A stretch of 64,000 nt of DNA, taken from Pseudomonadota bacterium. Its GTDB lineage: Bacteria > Pseudomonadota > Gammaproteobacteria > Burkholderiales > Burkholderiaceae_C. The stretch covers positions 62,001-126,000 of the forward strand of contig JAFEEF010000013.1 in assembly GCA_018241265.1 (NCBI GenBank). Reading direction: 5' to 3'. Of this stretch, positions 41,661 to 50,929 are shown piece by piece (position 1 is the first letter of the stretch; every line of letters starts with the position of its first letter). The notes under the pieces are model-generated. The model saw only the letters and a list, made by a program, of their open reading frames with translations. It was not told the DNA's origin and ran no database searches. Made by a program: the position numbers and the translations under genes.

Positions 41661-42965
41661 ATGCCCGTCAAGCAACCCCAGCCCGGCGACCTCGAGGCGA
41701 TCGAGACGGCGAGCCGCGATGAAGTCGCCGCGTTGCAGTTGCAGCGCCTGAAGACGACCTTGCAGCGTGCCTACGAGCACGTGCCGCACTATCGCCGGGC
41801 CTTCGATGCCCAGGGCGTGCGTCCCGAAGACCTGAAGTCGCTGGCCGACCTCGCCAAGTTCCCGTTCACGGTCAAGAAGGACCTGCGCGACAACTACCCG
41901 TTCGGCCTGTTCGCGGTGCCGCGCGAGCAGGTCGTGCGTCTGCATGCGTCGTCGGGCACGACCGGCAAGCCGACGGTCGTCGGCTACACCAGGAACGACA
42001 TCTCGAACTGGGCCGATCTGGTCGCGCGCTCGATCCGCGCGGCCGGCGGGCGCGCCGGCGACATCATCCAGGTGTCGTACGGCTACGGTCTCTTCACCGG
42101 CGGGCTGGGCGCGCACTACGGCGCCGAGCGGCTCGGCTGCACGGTGATCCCGATGTCGGGCGGGCAGACCGAGAAGCAGATCCAGCTGATCAAGGATTTC
42201 GGGCCCAGCATCATCATGGTCACGCCCAGCTACATGCAGGTGATCATCGAGCAGATGCAGCGCATGGGCATCGATCCGCAGTCGACGTCGCTGAAGGTCG
42301 GCATCTTCGGCGCCGAGCCGTGGACCGAGGCGATGCGCAAGGAGATCGAGACCAAGGCCGGCATCGATGCGGTCGACATCTACGGCCTGTCGGAAGTGAT
42401 GGGGCCGGGCGTCGCGAGCGAATGCGTCGAGAGCAAGGACGGGCCGGTGATCTGGGAGGACCACTTCTATCCCGAGATCATCGACCCCGACACCGGCGCG
42501 GTGCTACCGGACGGCAGCGAAGGCGAACTCGTCTTCACGTCGCTGACGAAGGAGGCGCTGCCCATCATCCGCTACCGCACGCGCGACCTGACGCGCCTCT
42601 TGCCGCCGACGTCGCGCGCGTTCCGCCGCATGGGCAAGATCGTCGGCCGCAGCGACGACATGCTGATCATTCGCGGCGTCAACGTGTTCCCGACGCAGAT
42701 CGAGGAGATCGTGCTGGCGCATGGCAAGTTGTCGGGGCAGTACCAGGTGATCGTGAGCCGCGACGGGCTGCTCGACGAGGTCGAAGTGCATTGCGAGATG
42801 CAGCCCGGCGTCGACGGCGACGCGAAGGAGATCGCCGGCTGGATCACGCACCGCGTGAAGACGCTGGTCGGCATCTCGACCCGCGTCAGCGTGCTGGCGC
42901 CGGATTCGATCGAACGCACGCTGACCGGCAAAGCACGTCGAGTGATCGACAAGCGCCGCAAGTAA
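41661..42965 (+). CDS. paaK: PaaK, phenylacetate-CoA ligase
   Basis: A 434-residue AMP-forming ligase of normal PaaK length. The nucleotide loop is [35 protein letters not shown] and [20 protein letters not shown] match the PaaK adenylation core, and a C-terminal domain with [13 protein letters not shown] supplies the catalytic Lys. It makes phenylacetyl-CoA from phenylacetate, ATP and CoA, the entry step and the source of the inducer for PaaR. The gene follows paaI by 19 bases with a GGAGGAGA ribosome site. Confidence 0.95.
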   Translation: MPVKQPQPGDLEAIETASRDEVAALQLQRLKTTLQRAYEHVPHYRRAFDAQGVRPEDLKSLADLAKFPFTVKKDLRDNYPFGLFAVPREQVVRLHASSGTTGKPTVVGYTRNDISNWADLVARSIRAAGGRAGDIIQVSYGYGLFTGGLGAHYGAERLGCTVIPMSGGQTEKQIQLIKDFGPSIIMVTPSYMQVIIEQMQRMGIDPQSTSLKVGIFGAEPWTEAMRKEIETKAGIDAVDIYGLSEVMGPGVASECVESKDGPVIWEDHFYPEIIDPDTGAVLPDGSEGELVFTSLTKEALPIIRYRTRDLTRLLPPTSRAFRRMGKIVGRSDDMLIIRGVNVFPTQIEEIVLAHGKLSGQYQVIVSRDGLLDEVEVHCEMQPGVDGDAKEIAGWITHRVKTLVGISTRVSVLAPDSIERTLTGKARRVIDKRRK

Positions 42966-42976
42966 GGAGTCCGACC

Positions 42977-43978
42977 ATGTACACGCAAGCGATGGACACG
43001 ATGGGCAAGGACGAGGCCGCCAAGCCCGTGCGCAGCGCCGAGGAGTTGCGGTTGCAGGAGCGCTTCGACGAGCGCATCGATGCCGGCGACTTCATCGAGG
43101 CGAAGGACTGGATGCCCGACCACTACCGCAAGACGCTGGTGCGGCAGATCAGCCAGCACGCGCACTCGGAGATCGTCGGCATGCTGCCCGAAGGCAACTG
43201 GATCAGCCGCGCGCCGACCCTGAAGCGCAAGGCGATCCTGCTCGCGAAGGTGCAGGACGAGGGCGGCCACGGCCTCTACCTCTATGCCGCGGCCGAGACG
43301 CTGGGCACCTCGCGCGATCAGCTGCTCGACGCGCTGCACAGCGGGAAAGCCAAGTACAGCTCGATCTTCAACTATCCGACCCTGACCTGGGCCGACATCG
43401 GCACGATAGGCTGGCTGGTCGACGGCGCGGCGATCATGAACCAGGTGCCGATCTGCCGCTGTTCTTACGCGCCGTATGCGCGCGCGATGATCCGCATCTG
43501 CCGCGAGGAGAGCTTCCACCAGCGCCAGGGCTACGAGGCGCTGCTGACGATGATGACCAAGGGCACCGATGCGCAGAGGCGAACGGTGCAGGATGCGGTG
43601 AACCGCTGGTGGTGGCCGTCGATCATGATGTTCGGGCCGCCCGACGACCAGTCGCCGAACAGCGCGCAGTCGATGCGCTGGGGCATCAAGCGCGTCAGCA
43701 ACGACGAGCTGCGCCAGCGCTTCGTCGACGCGACGGTCGACCAGGCCAAGGTGCTCGGCGTGACCTTGCCCGATCCCGACCTGAAGTGGAACGAGGCGCG
43801 CCAGTCGTACGACTTCGGCGCGATCGACTGGAGCGAGTTCAAGCGCGTGCTCGCCGGCGACGGCCCGTGCAACCGCGAACGGCTGCAGGCGCGCGTCGAC
43901 GCGTGGAACGATGGCGCCTGGGTGCGCGACGCCGCGCTCGCGCATGCGAACAAGCAACGGATGAAGGAAGCTGCATGA
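42977..43978 (+). CDS. paaA: PaaA, ring-1,2-phenylacetyl-CoA epoxidase catalytic subunit
   Basis: A 333-residue diiron subunit. Carboxylate/His metal motifs are visible in [16 protein letters not shown] and [17 protein letters not shown]. PaaA epoxidises the ring of phenylacetyl-CoA using O2 in the PaaABC(D)E multicomponent monooxygenase. The ATG at 42977 has AAGGAG at 42964-42969. It lies 11 bases downstream of paaK. Its stop codon is inside the first copy of a 62-bp tandem repeat that separates it from paaB. Confidence 0.95.
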   Translation: MYTQAMDTMGKDEAAKPVRSAEELRLQERFDERIDAGDFIEAKDWMPDHYRKTLVRQISQHAHSEIVGMLPEGNWISRAPTLKRKAILLAKVQDEGGHGLYLYAAAETLGTSRDQLLDALHSGKAKYSSIFNYPTLTWADIGTIGWLVDGAAIMNQVPICRCSYAPYARAMIRICREESFHQRQGYEALLTMMTKGTDAQRRTVQDAVNRWWWPSIMMFGPPDDQSPNSAQSMRWGIKRVSNDELRQRFVDATVDQAKVLGVTLPDPDLKWNEARQSYDFGAIDWSEFKRVLAGDGPCNRERLQARVDAWNDGAWVRDAALAHANKQRMKEAA

Positions 43979-44100
43979 GCCCCCGCCCGGCCGCCCCGAA
44001 GGGGGCTCGCACCGCAATGCGAAGCATGGAGGCGTTGAGAGCCCCCGCCCGGCCGTTCCGAAGGGGGCTCACACCGCAATGCGAACCATGGAGGTTTTGA
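43977..44100 (+). repeat. 62-bp tandem duplication between paaA and paaB carrying hairpins and ribosome sites
   Basis: Two adjacent 62-base copies (43977-44038 and 44039-44100) differ at only a few positions. Each begins with a perfect hairpin, GAGCCCCC/GGGGGCTC, and ends with CATGGAGG. The GGAGG of copy 2 is the ribosome site for paaB at 44102. The hairpins may act as an RNA-stability or processing element after paaA. The unit looks like a dispersed intergenic element of GC-rich Burkholderiales, but I found no third copy in the window. Confidence 0.8.
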
Positions 44101-44101
44101 T

Positions 44102-44395
44102 ATGAGCACGACGCAGAACGAGTGGCCGCTGTGGGAAGTGTTCGTCCGCAGCAAGGCCGGTCTCGACCACAAGCATTGCGGCAGCCTGCATGCGGCCGAC
44201 GCGAAGATGGCGATCCAGATGGCCCGCGACGTCTACACGCGTCGCCAGGAGGGCGTCAGCGTCTGGGTCGTGCGCTCCGACCAGATCGTCGCGAGCGATC
44301 CTTCCGACAAGGACATGTACTTCGACCCGATGGAAGACAAGGTGTACCGGCACCCGACCTTCTACGAGTTGCCGAAGTCCGTGGACCACATGTAA
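44102..44395 (+). CDS. paaB: PaaB, phenylacetyl-CoA epoxidase subunit B
   Basis: A 97-residue protein with the PaaB pattern: WPLWEVFVRSKAGLDHKHCG, then LHAADAKMAIQMARDVYTRR and a C-terminal DPMEDKVYRHPTFYELPK. PaaB is a small structural subunit bridging the PaaAC heterodimers of the epoxidase. Its ribosome site is supplied by the end of the upstream 62-bp repeat. It lies nine bases before paaC. Confidence 0.95.
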   Translation: MSTTQNEWPLWEVFVRSKAGLDHKHCGSLHAADAKMAIQMARDVYTRRQEGVSVWVVRSDQIVASDPSDKDMYFDPMEDKVYRHPTFYELPKSVDHM

Positions 44396-44404
44396 GGCGC
44401 GGCG

Positions 44405-45178
44405 ATGACGGCATCCATCCAGCTCAAGCGCGACCCGCAGGTGCAGTACCTGCTGCGCATCGGCGACACCGCGCTGATCCTCGCCCAGCGCCTCGGCGAA
44501 TGGTGCGGCCATGCGCCCATCCTCGAGGAGGACATCGCCCTCGCGAACATGGCGCTCGACCTGATCGGTCAGTCGCGCGCGTTGCTGACGCACGCCGGCA
44601 CGCTCGAAGGCGCGGGCCACGACGAAGACCAGCTCGCCTTCCTGCGCGACGAGCGCGACTACTTCAACGCGACGATCGCCGAACTGCCGCGCGGCGACTT
44701 CGCGTTCGCCGTGCTGCGCAACCTGTTCGTCGCGACCTGGGCGCGGCTCCTGTGGGATCGGCTGCACGAGTCGAGCGATGCCGAAGTCGCCGCGATCGCC
44801 GGCAAGGCCGTGAAGGAAGCGCGCTACCACCAACAGCATGCGGCCGACTGGACGGTGCGGCTGGCCGACGGCACGGACGAATCGCGCCGCCGCATCGACG
44901 CCGCGCTGTCCGAGCTGTGGCGCTACGCGGCCGAGCTGTTCGAGAGCGATGCGATCGATGCCGCCGCCGCGCAATCCGGTCTCGGGCCGCGCTGGTCCGA
45001 CCTGCGCGAGCCATGGCTCGCCGAGATCGCCGCGGTGTTCGACGAGGCCGGCCTGCCGCTGCCCGCCGACTCGGCGTTCCGCAGCACCGGCACGCGCGGC
45101 GTGCACAGCGAGCACATGGGCTACGTCCTGGCGGAGCTGCAGTACCTGCAGCGCGCCTACCCCGGAGGGGCGTGGTGA
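44405..45178 (+). CDS. paaC: PaaC, phenylacetyl-CoA epoxidase structural subunit
   Basis: A 257-residue ferritin-fold partner of PaaA. It starts RDPQVQYLLRIGDTALILAQ, followed by LGEWCGHAPILEEDIALANM, and contains KEARYHQQHAADWTVRL, all typical of PaaC. It supports PaaA structurally and lacks a functional diiron site in characterised relatives. Its TGA overlaps the paaD ATG by one base (TGATG), indicating coupled translation. Confidence 0.95.
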   Translation: MTASIQLKRDPQVQYLLRIGDTALILAQRLGEWCGHAPILEEDIALANMALDLIGQSRALLTHAGTLEGAGHDEDQLAFLRDERDYFNATIAELPRGDFAFAVLRNLFVATWARLLWDRLHESSDAEVAAIAGKAVKEARYHQQHAADWTVRLADGTDESRRRIDAALSELWRYAAELFESDAIDAAAAQSGLGPRWSDLREPWLAEIAAVFDEAGLPLPADSAFRSTGTRGVHSEHMGYVLAELQYLQRAYPGGAW

Positions 45179-45702
45179 TGGCCGAAGCGGCTTGCACATC
45201 GCGCGTCGATGCGGCATGGCATGTGCTGGCCGGCGTGCCCGATCCCGAAGTCCCGGCGATCTCGATCCGCGATCTCGGCATCGTGCGCGACGTCGTCGAC
45301 CATGACGACGTGCTCGAGGTCGTGCTGACCCCGACCTATTCGGGCTGCCCGGCCACCGAAGCGATCGAGCAAGACGTGTTGAAGGCCATCCACGACGCCG
45401 GCCTCGGCCTGGCGCGCGTCACCGTGCGTCGTGCGCCGGCCTGGACCACCGACTGGATCAGCGCCGAGGGCCGCGAGAAGCTGCGCGCCTACGGCATCGT
45501 GCCGCCCGGTCCGGTGCCGGCGTCGACCGAAGCGCCGTTGCGCTTCTTCCCGCGATCGTCGGCACGACTCGCGCCGCTCGCCTGTCCGCGTTGCGGCAGC
45601 GAACGGACCGAGCGTCTGGCCGCATTCGGCTCGACCGCCTGCAAGGCGACGTGGCGGTGCCTGGCCTGCGGCGAGCCCTTCGAGCACTTCAAACCCATTT
45701 GA
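45178..45702 (+). CDS. paaD: PaaD, phenylacetyl-CoA epoxidase maturation protein
   Basis: A 174-residue protein with an N-terminal MIP18/DUF59 domain (VPDPEVPAISIRDLGIVRDV, then TPTYSGCPATEAIEQDV) and a C-terminal zinc-ribbon-like part with CPRCGSERTE and WRCLACGEPFEHF. PaaD is needed for epoxidase activity and is thought to help iron-sulfur or metal assembly. The ATG overlaps the paaC stop; an adjacent in-frame GTG at 45175 is an alternative. It is followed seven bases later by paaE. Confidence 0.92.
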   Translation: MAEAACTSRVDAAWHVLAGVPDPEVPAISIRDLGIVRDVVDHDDVLEVVLTPTYSGCPATEAIEQDVLKAIHDAGLGLARVTVRRAPAWTTDWISAEGREKLRAYGIVPPGPVPASTEAPLRFFPRSSARLAPLACPRCGSERTERLAAFGSTACKATWRCLACGEPFEHFKPI

Positions 45703-45709
45703 GGTCGCC

Positions 45710-46795
45710 ATGAGTACCGCATCCGTCATCTTCCACCCGCTGCGCGTCCGCGAGGTCATGCCCGACACCGCTGAAGCGGTCGTCGTCGCGTTCGACGTGC
45801 CCGACGGATTGCGCGAGGTGTTCAGCTTCACTCAAGGCCAGTACCTGACGCTGCGCAAGGAGATCGACGGTGCCGACCTGCGCCGCTCCTACTCGATCTG
45901 TGCCGGCGTCGACGACGGCGAACTGCGGGTCGGCGTGCGCAAGGTCAACGGCGGCGTGTTCTCGAACTGGATCAACGCCTACCTGAAGCCGGGCGACACG
46001 ATCAGCGTGATGGCGCCGCAAGGCCGCTTCTTCGTGCCGATCGAGCCGGACGCTAGGCGGCATCACCTCGGGATTGCCGGCGGCAGCGGCGTGACGCCGA
46101 TCCTGTCGACGATGAAGACGGTGCTGTCGCGCGAGCCGCTGTCCCGCTTCACGTTGATCTACGGCAACCGCGCGCTCAAGTCCACGATGTTCAAGGAAGA
46201 GATCGAGGACCTGAAGAACAAGTACCTGACGCGCCTCGTGCTGCACCACGTGTTCTCCGACGAGCACACCGACGCGCCGTTGAACATGGGACTGATGAAC
46301 CGCGCCAAGATCGGCGAGTTCCTGAGGACGCTGGTGCCGGCGGCGAGCGTCGATCACGCCTTCGTCTGCGGCCCGTTCCAGATGAACGATGAAGCAGAGG
46401 CTGCGCTGCTCGCGGCCGGCGTGCCCGAGGAGCGTATCCACATCGAGCGCTTCGGAGTGCCTCAGCAGGCAGTGGGCGCGGTGATCCACGAGGCCAAGCC
46501 GGGCGATGCCGAGCAGGCCAGGATCACGATCGTGCGCGACGGTCTTGCACGCGAGATCTCGTTCACGAAGGACCAGCCGAGCATCCTCGACGCCGCGTCG
46601 GCCGCCGGGCTCGAAGTGCCGTTCTCCTGCACGTCCGGCGTCTGCGGCACCTGCCGCGCCAAGCTGGTCGAAGGCGAGGTGCGGATGGAGCGCAACTTCG
46701 CGCTCGACAAGAACGAGGTCGCCAGCGGCTTCGTGCTGACCTGCCAGGCGCATCCGATCACCGAGCGCGTCGTGCTGTCCTTCGACGAGCGCTAA
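45710..46795 (+). CDS. paaE: PaaE, phenylacetyl-CoA epoxidase reductase subunit
   Basis: A 361-residue electron-transfer protein. An N-terminal FAD-binding and NAD(P)-binding module (RRSYSICAGVDDGELRVGVR, GIAGGSGVTPILSTMKTVL) is followed by a plant-type [2Fe-2S] ferredoxin domain with PFSCTSGVCGTCRAKLVEG and a further Cys in VLTCQAHP. It passes NADPH electrons to the PaaA diiron centre. The start at 45710 gives the usual PaaE length; a longer in-frame extension upstream overlaps paaD and is rejected. Confidence 0.95.
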   Translation: MSTASVIFHPLRVREVMPDTAEAVVVAFDVPDGLREVFSFTQGQYLTLRKEIDGADLRRSYSICAGVDDGELRVGVRKVNGGVFSNWINAYLKPGDTISVMAPQGRFFVPIEPDARRHHLGIAGGSGVTPILSTMKTVLSREPLSRFTLIYGNRALKSTMFKEEIEDLKNKYLTRLVLHHVFSDEHTDAPLNMGLMNRAKIGEFLRTLVPAASVDHAFVCGPFQMNDEAEAALLAAGVPEERIHIERFGVPQQAVGAVIHEAKPGDAEQARITIVRDGLAREISFTKDQPSILDAASAAGLEVPFSCTSGVCGTCRAKLVEGEVRMERNFALDKNEVASGFVLTCQAHPITERVVLSFDER

Positions 46796-46807
46796 GAAGT
46801 CCGCACG

Positions 46808-47491
46808 ATGCCCCGCGGACGTGCCCCCGGCTATGCGCTGCAACGCGAGCAGATCCTCGCGCGCGCGGCCGAGCTGTTCGCGCGGCAGGGCTACACGGCG
46901 ACCTCGATGAACCAGGTCGCGGCGGCCTGCGGCGTCTCGAAGCCGGCGCTTTACCACTACGTCGACGACAAGTACCGCCTGCTGGTCGAGATCACCGAAG
47001 GGCACATCGCCCGGCTGCGCGCTCTCGTCGCGGAAGTCGCCGGCGAAGGCCTGGCGTCCGAAGTGCGCCTGCGCCGGCTGATCACGCGCTTCGTCGAGGC
47101 GTATGCCGATTCGCAGGCGGCGCATCGCGTCCTCACCGAGGACTTCAAGTTCCTCGACGAGGCCGACCGCGACCGCGTGCTCCTGGGCCAGCGCGCCGTC
47201 GTGGCCGCGTTCGCGGACGCGATCGCCGCGATGCGGCCCGAGCTCGACAGCCCCGGGCTCACGAAGCCGCTGTCGATGCTGCTGTTCGGCATGATGAACT
47301 GGATGTTCACCTGGCTCCGGCCGGACGGTGCGATCTCGCTTGCGCAAATCGCGTCCATCGTCGCCGACCTGTTCCTCGGCGGCCTGCCGGCAGTGGTAGT
47401 ACCGAGGCCCGGGAGCACCGCCGCGCCGACAATCGAAACCCCTGCACGGCGCCGCGCGCCGCGCCCGGAGCGGGTCGAGCCCGGCATCTGA
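46808..47491 (+). CDS. paaR: TetR-family regulator, probable PaaR repressor
   Basis: A 227-residue TetR-family protein. The helix-turn-helix is YTATSMNQVAAACGVSKPAL followed by YHYVDDKYRLL, near residues 25-55. The C-terminal part is the ligand and dimer domain, with a Pro/Arg-rich tail. It starts 12 bases after paaE, so the repressor is co-transcribed with the operon it probably controls. Two matching operators (38106 and 41079) support negative feedback, with phenylacetyl-CoA as likely inducer. The assignment as PaaR is by position and operator type, not by a known specificity residue. Confidence 0.8.
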   Translation: MPRGRAPGYALQREQILARAAELFARQGYTATSMNQVAAACGVSKPALYHYVDDKYRLLVEITEGHIARLRALVAEVAGEGLASEVRLRRLITRFVEAYADSQAAHRVLTEDFKFLDEADRDRVLLGQRAVVAAFADAIAAMRPELDSPGLTKPLSMLLFGMMNWMFTWLRPDGAISLAQIASIVADLFLGGLPAVVVPRPGSTAAPTIETPARRRAPRPERVEPGI

Positions 47492-47549
47492 GACCGCGCC
47501 GACCCGCATTCCATCGTTGCTTGCATCCGACCTTTATACGGAGTCGTTC

Positions 47550-48710
47550 ATGAAGTTGAAGAACAAGACCCTGGCCGTCCTGGGCGCCGCGCTGGCGGCC
47601 GCGGCGACCTTGGCGCATGCCGACGTCAATGTCGGCGTCACGTTGTCGGCCACCGGCCCCGCGGCGTCGCTCGGCATTCCCGAGAAGAACACGATCTCGC
47701 TGCTGCCGACGCAGATCGCCGGCCAGAAGATCAACTACATCGTGCTCGACGATGCGTCCGACACGACGCAGGCGGTCGCGAACACGCGCAAGCTGATCAC
47801 CGAGAACAAGGTCGACATCGTGATCGGCTCGACCGTCACGCCGAACGCGCTCGCGATGATCGACGTGGCGGCCGAGGCGCAAGTGCCGGTGATCTCGCTG
47901 GCCGCCTCGTCGAAGATCGTCGATCCGGTGGACGCGAGGCGCCGCTGGATCTTCAAGACGCCGCAGAACGACATCATGATGGCGCTGGCGATCGCCGCCA
48001 GCATGGCCGACCACAAGATCAAGACGGTCGGCTACATCGGCTTCTCCGATGCCTACGGCGAGGGCTGGTACCAGGAGTTCAGCAAGGCCGCCGGCGTCAA
48101 GGGCATCACGATCGTCGCCAACGAGCGCTATGCACGCACCGACACGTCGGTGACCGGCCAGGTGCTGAAGCTCGTCGCGGCCAAGCCCGATGCGATCCTG
48201 ATCGGCGCGTCCGGCACGCCCGCGGTGCTGCCGCAGCGCGCGCTGAAGGAGCGTGGTTACGCCGGCCTCTACTACCAGACCCACGGCGTCGCCAACAACG
48301 ACTTCCTGCGCGTCGGCGGCAAGGACGTCGAAGGCACCTTGCTGCCGGCCGGCCCGGTGCTCGTCGCGACGCAACTGCCGGCCTCCAATCCGGTGAAGAA
48401 GAGTGCGCTCGAGTACATCAACGCCTACGAGGGCGCCTACGGCAAGGGCTCGGTGTCGACCTTCGGCGGCCACGTGTGGGATGCCGGCAAGGTGTTTGCC
48501 GCGGCGCTGCCCGTGGCGCTGAAGTCGGCGCAGCCGGGCACGCCGCAGTTCCGCGCCGCGCTGCGCGACGCGCTCGAGCACGTGCACGACGTGGCCGGCG
48601 CGCACGGCATCTTCAACATGTCGGCGACCGACCACCTCGGCCTCGACCAGCGCGCGCGCGTGATGGTGAAGATCGAGAACGGCGCCTGGAAGTACCAGTC
48701 CGACCTGTGA
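47550..48710 (+). CDS. ABC transporter solute-binding protein (branched-chain amino-acid/aromatic type)
   Basis: A 386-residue periplasmic binding protein of the Peripla_BP_6 (LivK-like) family. The signal peptide is MKLKNKTLAVLGAALAAAATLAHA, the core includes VNVGVTLSATGPAASLGIPE and VGYIGFSDAYGEGWYQEF, and the fold has two Rossmann-like lobes. No permease or ATPase genes accompany it. Its place between paaR and paaZ suggests it captures phenylacetate or a related aromatic acid for a transporter encoded elsewhere. ATG 47550 has an ACGGAG ribosome site; the in-frame ATG at 47517 would spoil the signal peptide. Confidence 0.85.
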   Translation: MKLKNKTLAVLGAALAAAATLAHADVNVGVTLSATGPAASLGIPEKNTISLLPTQIAGQKINYIVLDDASDTTQAVANTRKLITENKVDIVIGSTVTPNALAMIDVAAEAQVPVISLAASSKIVDPVDARRRWIFKTPQNDIMMALAIAASMADHKIKTVGYIGFSDAYGEGWYQEFSKAAGVKGITIVANERYARTDTSVTGQVLKLVAAKPDAILIGASGTPAVLPQRALKERGYAGLYYQTHGVANNDFLRVGGKDVEGTLLPAGPVLVATQLPASNPVKKSALEYINAYEGAYGKGSVSTFGGHVWDAGKVFAAALPVALKSAQPGTPQFRAALRDALEHVHDVAGAHGIFNMSATDHLGLDQRARVMVKIENGAWKYQSDL

Positions 48711-48741
48711 TGGGCCGCGGCCCGCGAGCTGAAGGTAACCG

Positions 48742-50784
48742 ATGAGCAGCACCCTGCAAAGCCTGATCGCCGGCCGCTGGCTGGGCCGCGAGGCGGCCCA
48801 GCCGCTGAAGAGCGCGATCAACGGCCGCACCGTCTTCCACACCCATGCGGAAGCGATCGACTTCGGCGAGGCGCTCGCGCATGCGCGCGCCCAGGGCCTG
48901 CCCTCGTTGCTCGCGCTCGACTTCCAGCAGCGCGCGGCACGGCTGAAGGCGCTCGCGGCGTACCTGACGGAGCGCAAGGAGCAGCTCTACGCCATCTCGG
49001 CCCATACCGGTGCGACGCGGGCCGACGGCTGGATCGACATCGAAGGCGGGACCGGCACGCTCTACGCGTACGCATCGATCGGCAGCAACGAGCTGCCGTC
49101 GGGCAACCTCGTGCACGAAGGGCCGGCGATGCCGCTGGGCAAGAAGGGCGGCTTCGCCGGCACGCACATCCTCGTGCCGCGGGGCGGCGTCGCGGTGCAC
49201 ATCAATGCCTTCAACTTTCCGGTCTGGGGTCTGCTCGAGAAGTTCGCGCCGAGCTTCCTCGCCGGCATGCCGTGCATCGCCAAGCCCGCGACCGCGACCA
49301 GCTACCTGACCGAGGCGGCGGTGCGGATGATGATGGAGTCGGGCCTGCTGCCGGAGGGCAGCCTGCAGCTCGTGATCGGCTCGACCGGCGATCTGCTCGA
49401 TCGGCTCGAAGGCCAGGACGTCGTCACCTTCACCGGCTCGGCCGACACCGCCGCCAAGCTGCGCAGCCGCAAGAACATCATCGAGCGCTCGATCCCGTTC
49501 AACGCCGAGGCCGACTCGCTGAACTGCGCGATCCTCGGCCCCGACGTGACGCCGGATGACGAGGAGTTCGACCTCTTCGTCAAGGAGGTCGCGCGCGAGA
49601 TGACGGTGAAGGCCGGGCAGAAGTGCACCGCGATCCGCCGCGCGATCGTGCCGGCGGCGCAGATCGATGCGGTGGCCCGGCGGCTCGCCGATCGGCTGGC
49701 CAAGGTCGTCGTCGGTGATCCGAATGTCGAAGGCGTGCGCATGGGCGCGCTGGCGTCGCGCGATCAGCAGCGCGACGTGGCCGAGCGCGTCGCGCAGCTC
49801 GGTGCCGGCAACGAGATCGTGTACGGCCCGAAGGACTTCGCACCGGTCGGCGACGGTACGGCCGATGGCGCGTTCTTCGCGCCGACCCTGCTGCTCTGTC
49901 GCGATCCCGGTTCGAACGCCGCGGTGCACGACGTCGAGGCCTTCGGTCCGGTCAGCACGCTGATGCCGTACGGCGACCTCGACGAGGCGATCGCGCTGGC
50001 CGCGCGCGGCCGCGGCAGCCTCGTCGCGACGCTCGTCACGCACGACCCGAAGGTCGCCGCGCGCACGATCCCGGCGATGGCCGCGTGGCATGGCCGGCTG
50101 CTCGTGCTCGACCGCGCCGCCGCCGCCGAATCGACCGGCCACGGTTCGCCGCTGCCGGTTCTGAAGCACGGCGGCCCGGGGCGCGCCGGCGGTGGCGAAG
50201 AGCTCGGCGGCGCGCGTGCCGTCAAGCACTACCTGCAGCGCGCGGCGGTTCAGGGTTCGCCGTCGATGCTGTCGGCGGTCACCGGCGAGCATGTGCGCGG
50301 CGCCGCGGTGCGCGAAGGCAACGTGCATCCGTTCCGCAAGCACTTCGAAGACCTGGCGATCGGCGACTCGCTGCTGACCCATCGACGCACCGTCGGCGAA
50401 GCCGACATCGTCGCGTTCGGCGGCATCTCGGGCGACTACTTCTACATGCACTTCGACGAGATCGCGGCCAAGGAGAGCCCGTTCGGCAAGCGCATTGCAC
50501 ACGGCTATTTCGTGCTGTCGGCGGCGGCCGGGCTGTTCGTCTCGCCCGCGCCGGGCCCGGTGCTCGCGAACTACGGCCTCGACACCTTGCGCTTCGTCAA
50601 GCCGGTGGGCATCGGCGACACCATACGTGCACGGCTCACCTGCAAGCGCAAGATCGACCGCAACAAGAAGGACGCCCAGGGCGTCGGGCAGGGCGTCGTC
50701 GCGTGGGACGTCGAAGTCACCAACCAGGCCGACGAACTGGTGGCGAGCTACGACATCCTGACCTTGGTGGCCAAGCGGTCGTAA
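48742..50784 (+). CDS. paaZ: PaaZ, oxepin-CoA hydrolase / semialdehyde dehydrogenase
   Basis: A 680-residue bifunctional protein of normal PaaZ length. Residues 1-~510 are an aldehyde dehydrogenase with VHINAFNFPVWGLLEKFAPS and the catalytic Cys in KAGQKCTAIRRAIVP. Residues ~530-680 are a MaoC-like hydratase hotdog domain with VAFGGISGDYFYMHFDE and RIAHGYFVLSAAAGLFV. It opens the oxepin-CoA ring and oxidises the resulting semialdehyde. It lies 31 bases after the solute-binding protein gene and is probably the end of the paa transcription unit. Confidence 0.95.
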   Translation: MSSTLQSLIAGRWLGREAAQPLKSAINGRTVFHTHAEAIDFGEALAHARAQGLPSLLALDFQQRAARLKALAAYLTERKEQLYAISAHTGATRADGWIDIEGGTGTLYAYASIGSNELPSGNLVHEGPAMPLGKKGGFAGTHILVPRGGVAVHINAFNFPVWGLLEKFAPSFLAGMPCIAKPATATSYLTEAAVRMMMESGLLPEGSLQLVIGSTGDLLDRLEGQDVVTFTGSADTAAKLRSRKNIIERSIPFNAEADSLNCAILGPDVTPDDEEFDLFVKEVAREMTVKAGQKCTAIRRAIVPAAQIDAVARRLADRLAKVVVGDPNVEGVRMGALASRDQQRDVAERVAQLGAGNEIVYGPKDFAPVGDGTADGAFFAPTLLLCRDPGSNAAVHDVEAFGPVSTLMPYGDLDEAIALAARGRGSLVATLVTHDPKVAARTIPAMAAWHGRLLVLDRAAAAESTGHGSPLPVLKHGGPGRAGGGEELGGARAVKHYLQRAAVQGSPSMLSAVTGEHVRGAAVREGNVHPFRKHFEDLAIGDSLLTHRRTVGEADIVAFGGISGDYFYMHFDEIAAKESPFGKRIAHGYFVLSAAAGLFVSPAPGPVLANYGLDTLRFVKPVGIGDTIRARLTCKRKIDRNKKDAQGVGQGVVAWDVEVTNQADELVASYDILTLVAKRS

Positions 50785-50929
50785 GCCGCAAAGCGATCGA
50801 TCTCCCACCCGATGCGCGGGGCGTATCGGGGGGGAAAACCCGCCGGAGCGGTCCCGGCCGCGCTCCTAGAATCCTGCGAACGAGCCGCCGGACGACCGTG
50901 CGGCGTGTGCAAGCCCAGGAGTTCTCGAC

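Noticed and set aside
43977-44100. A CRISPR array or tRNA in the tandem repeat between paaA and paaB.
   Set aside because: Only two directly abutting copies with no spacers; the stem has no tRNA arms.
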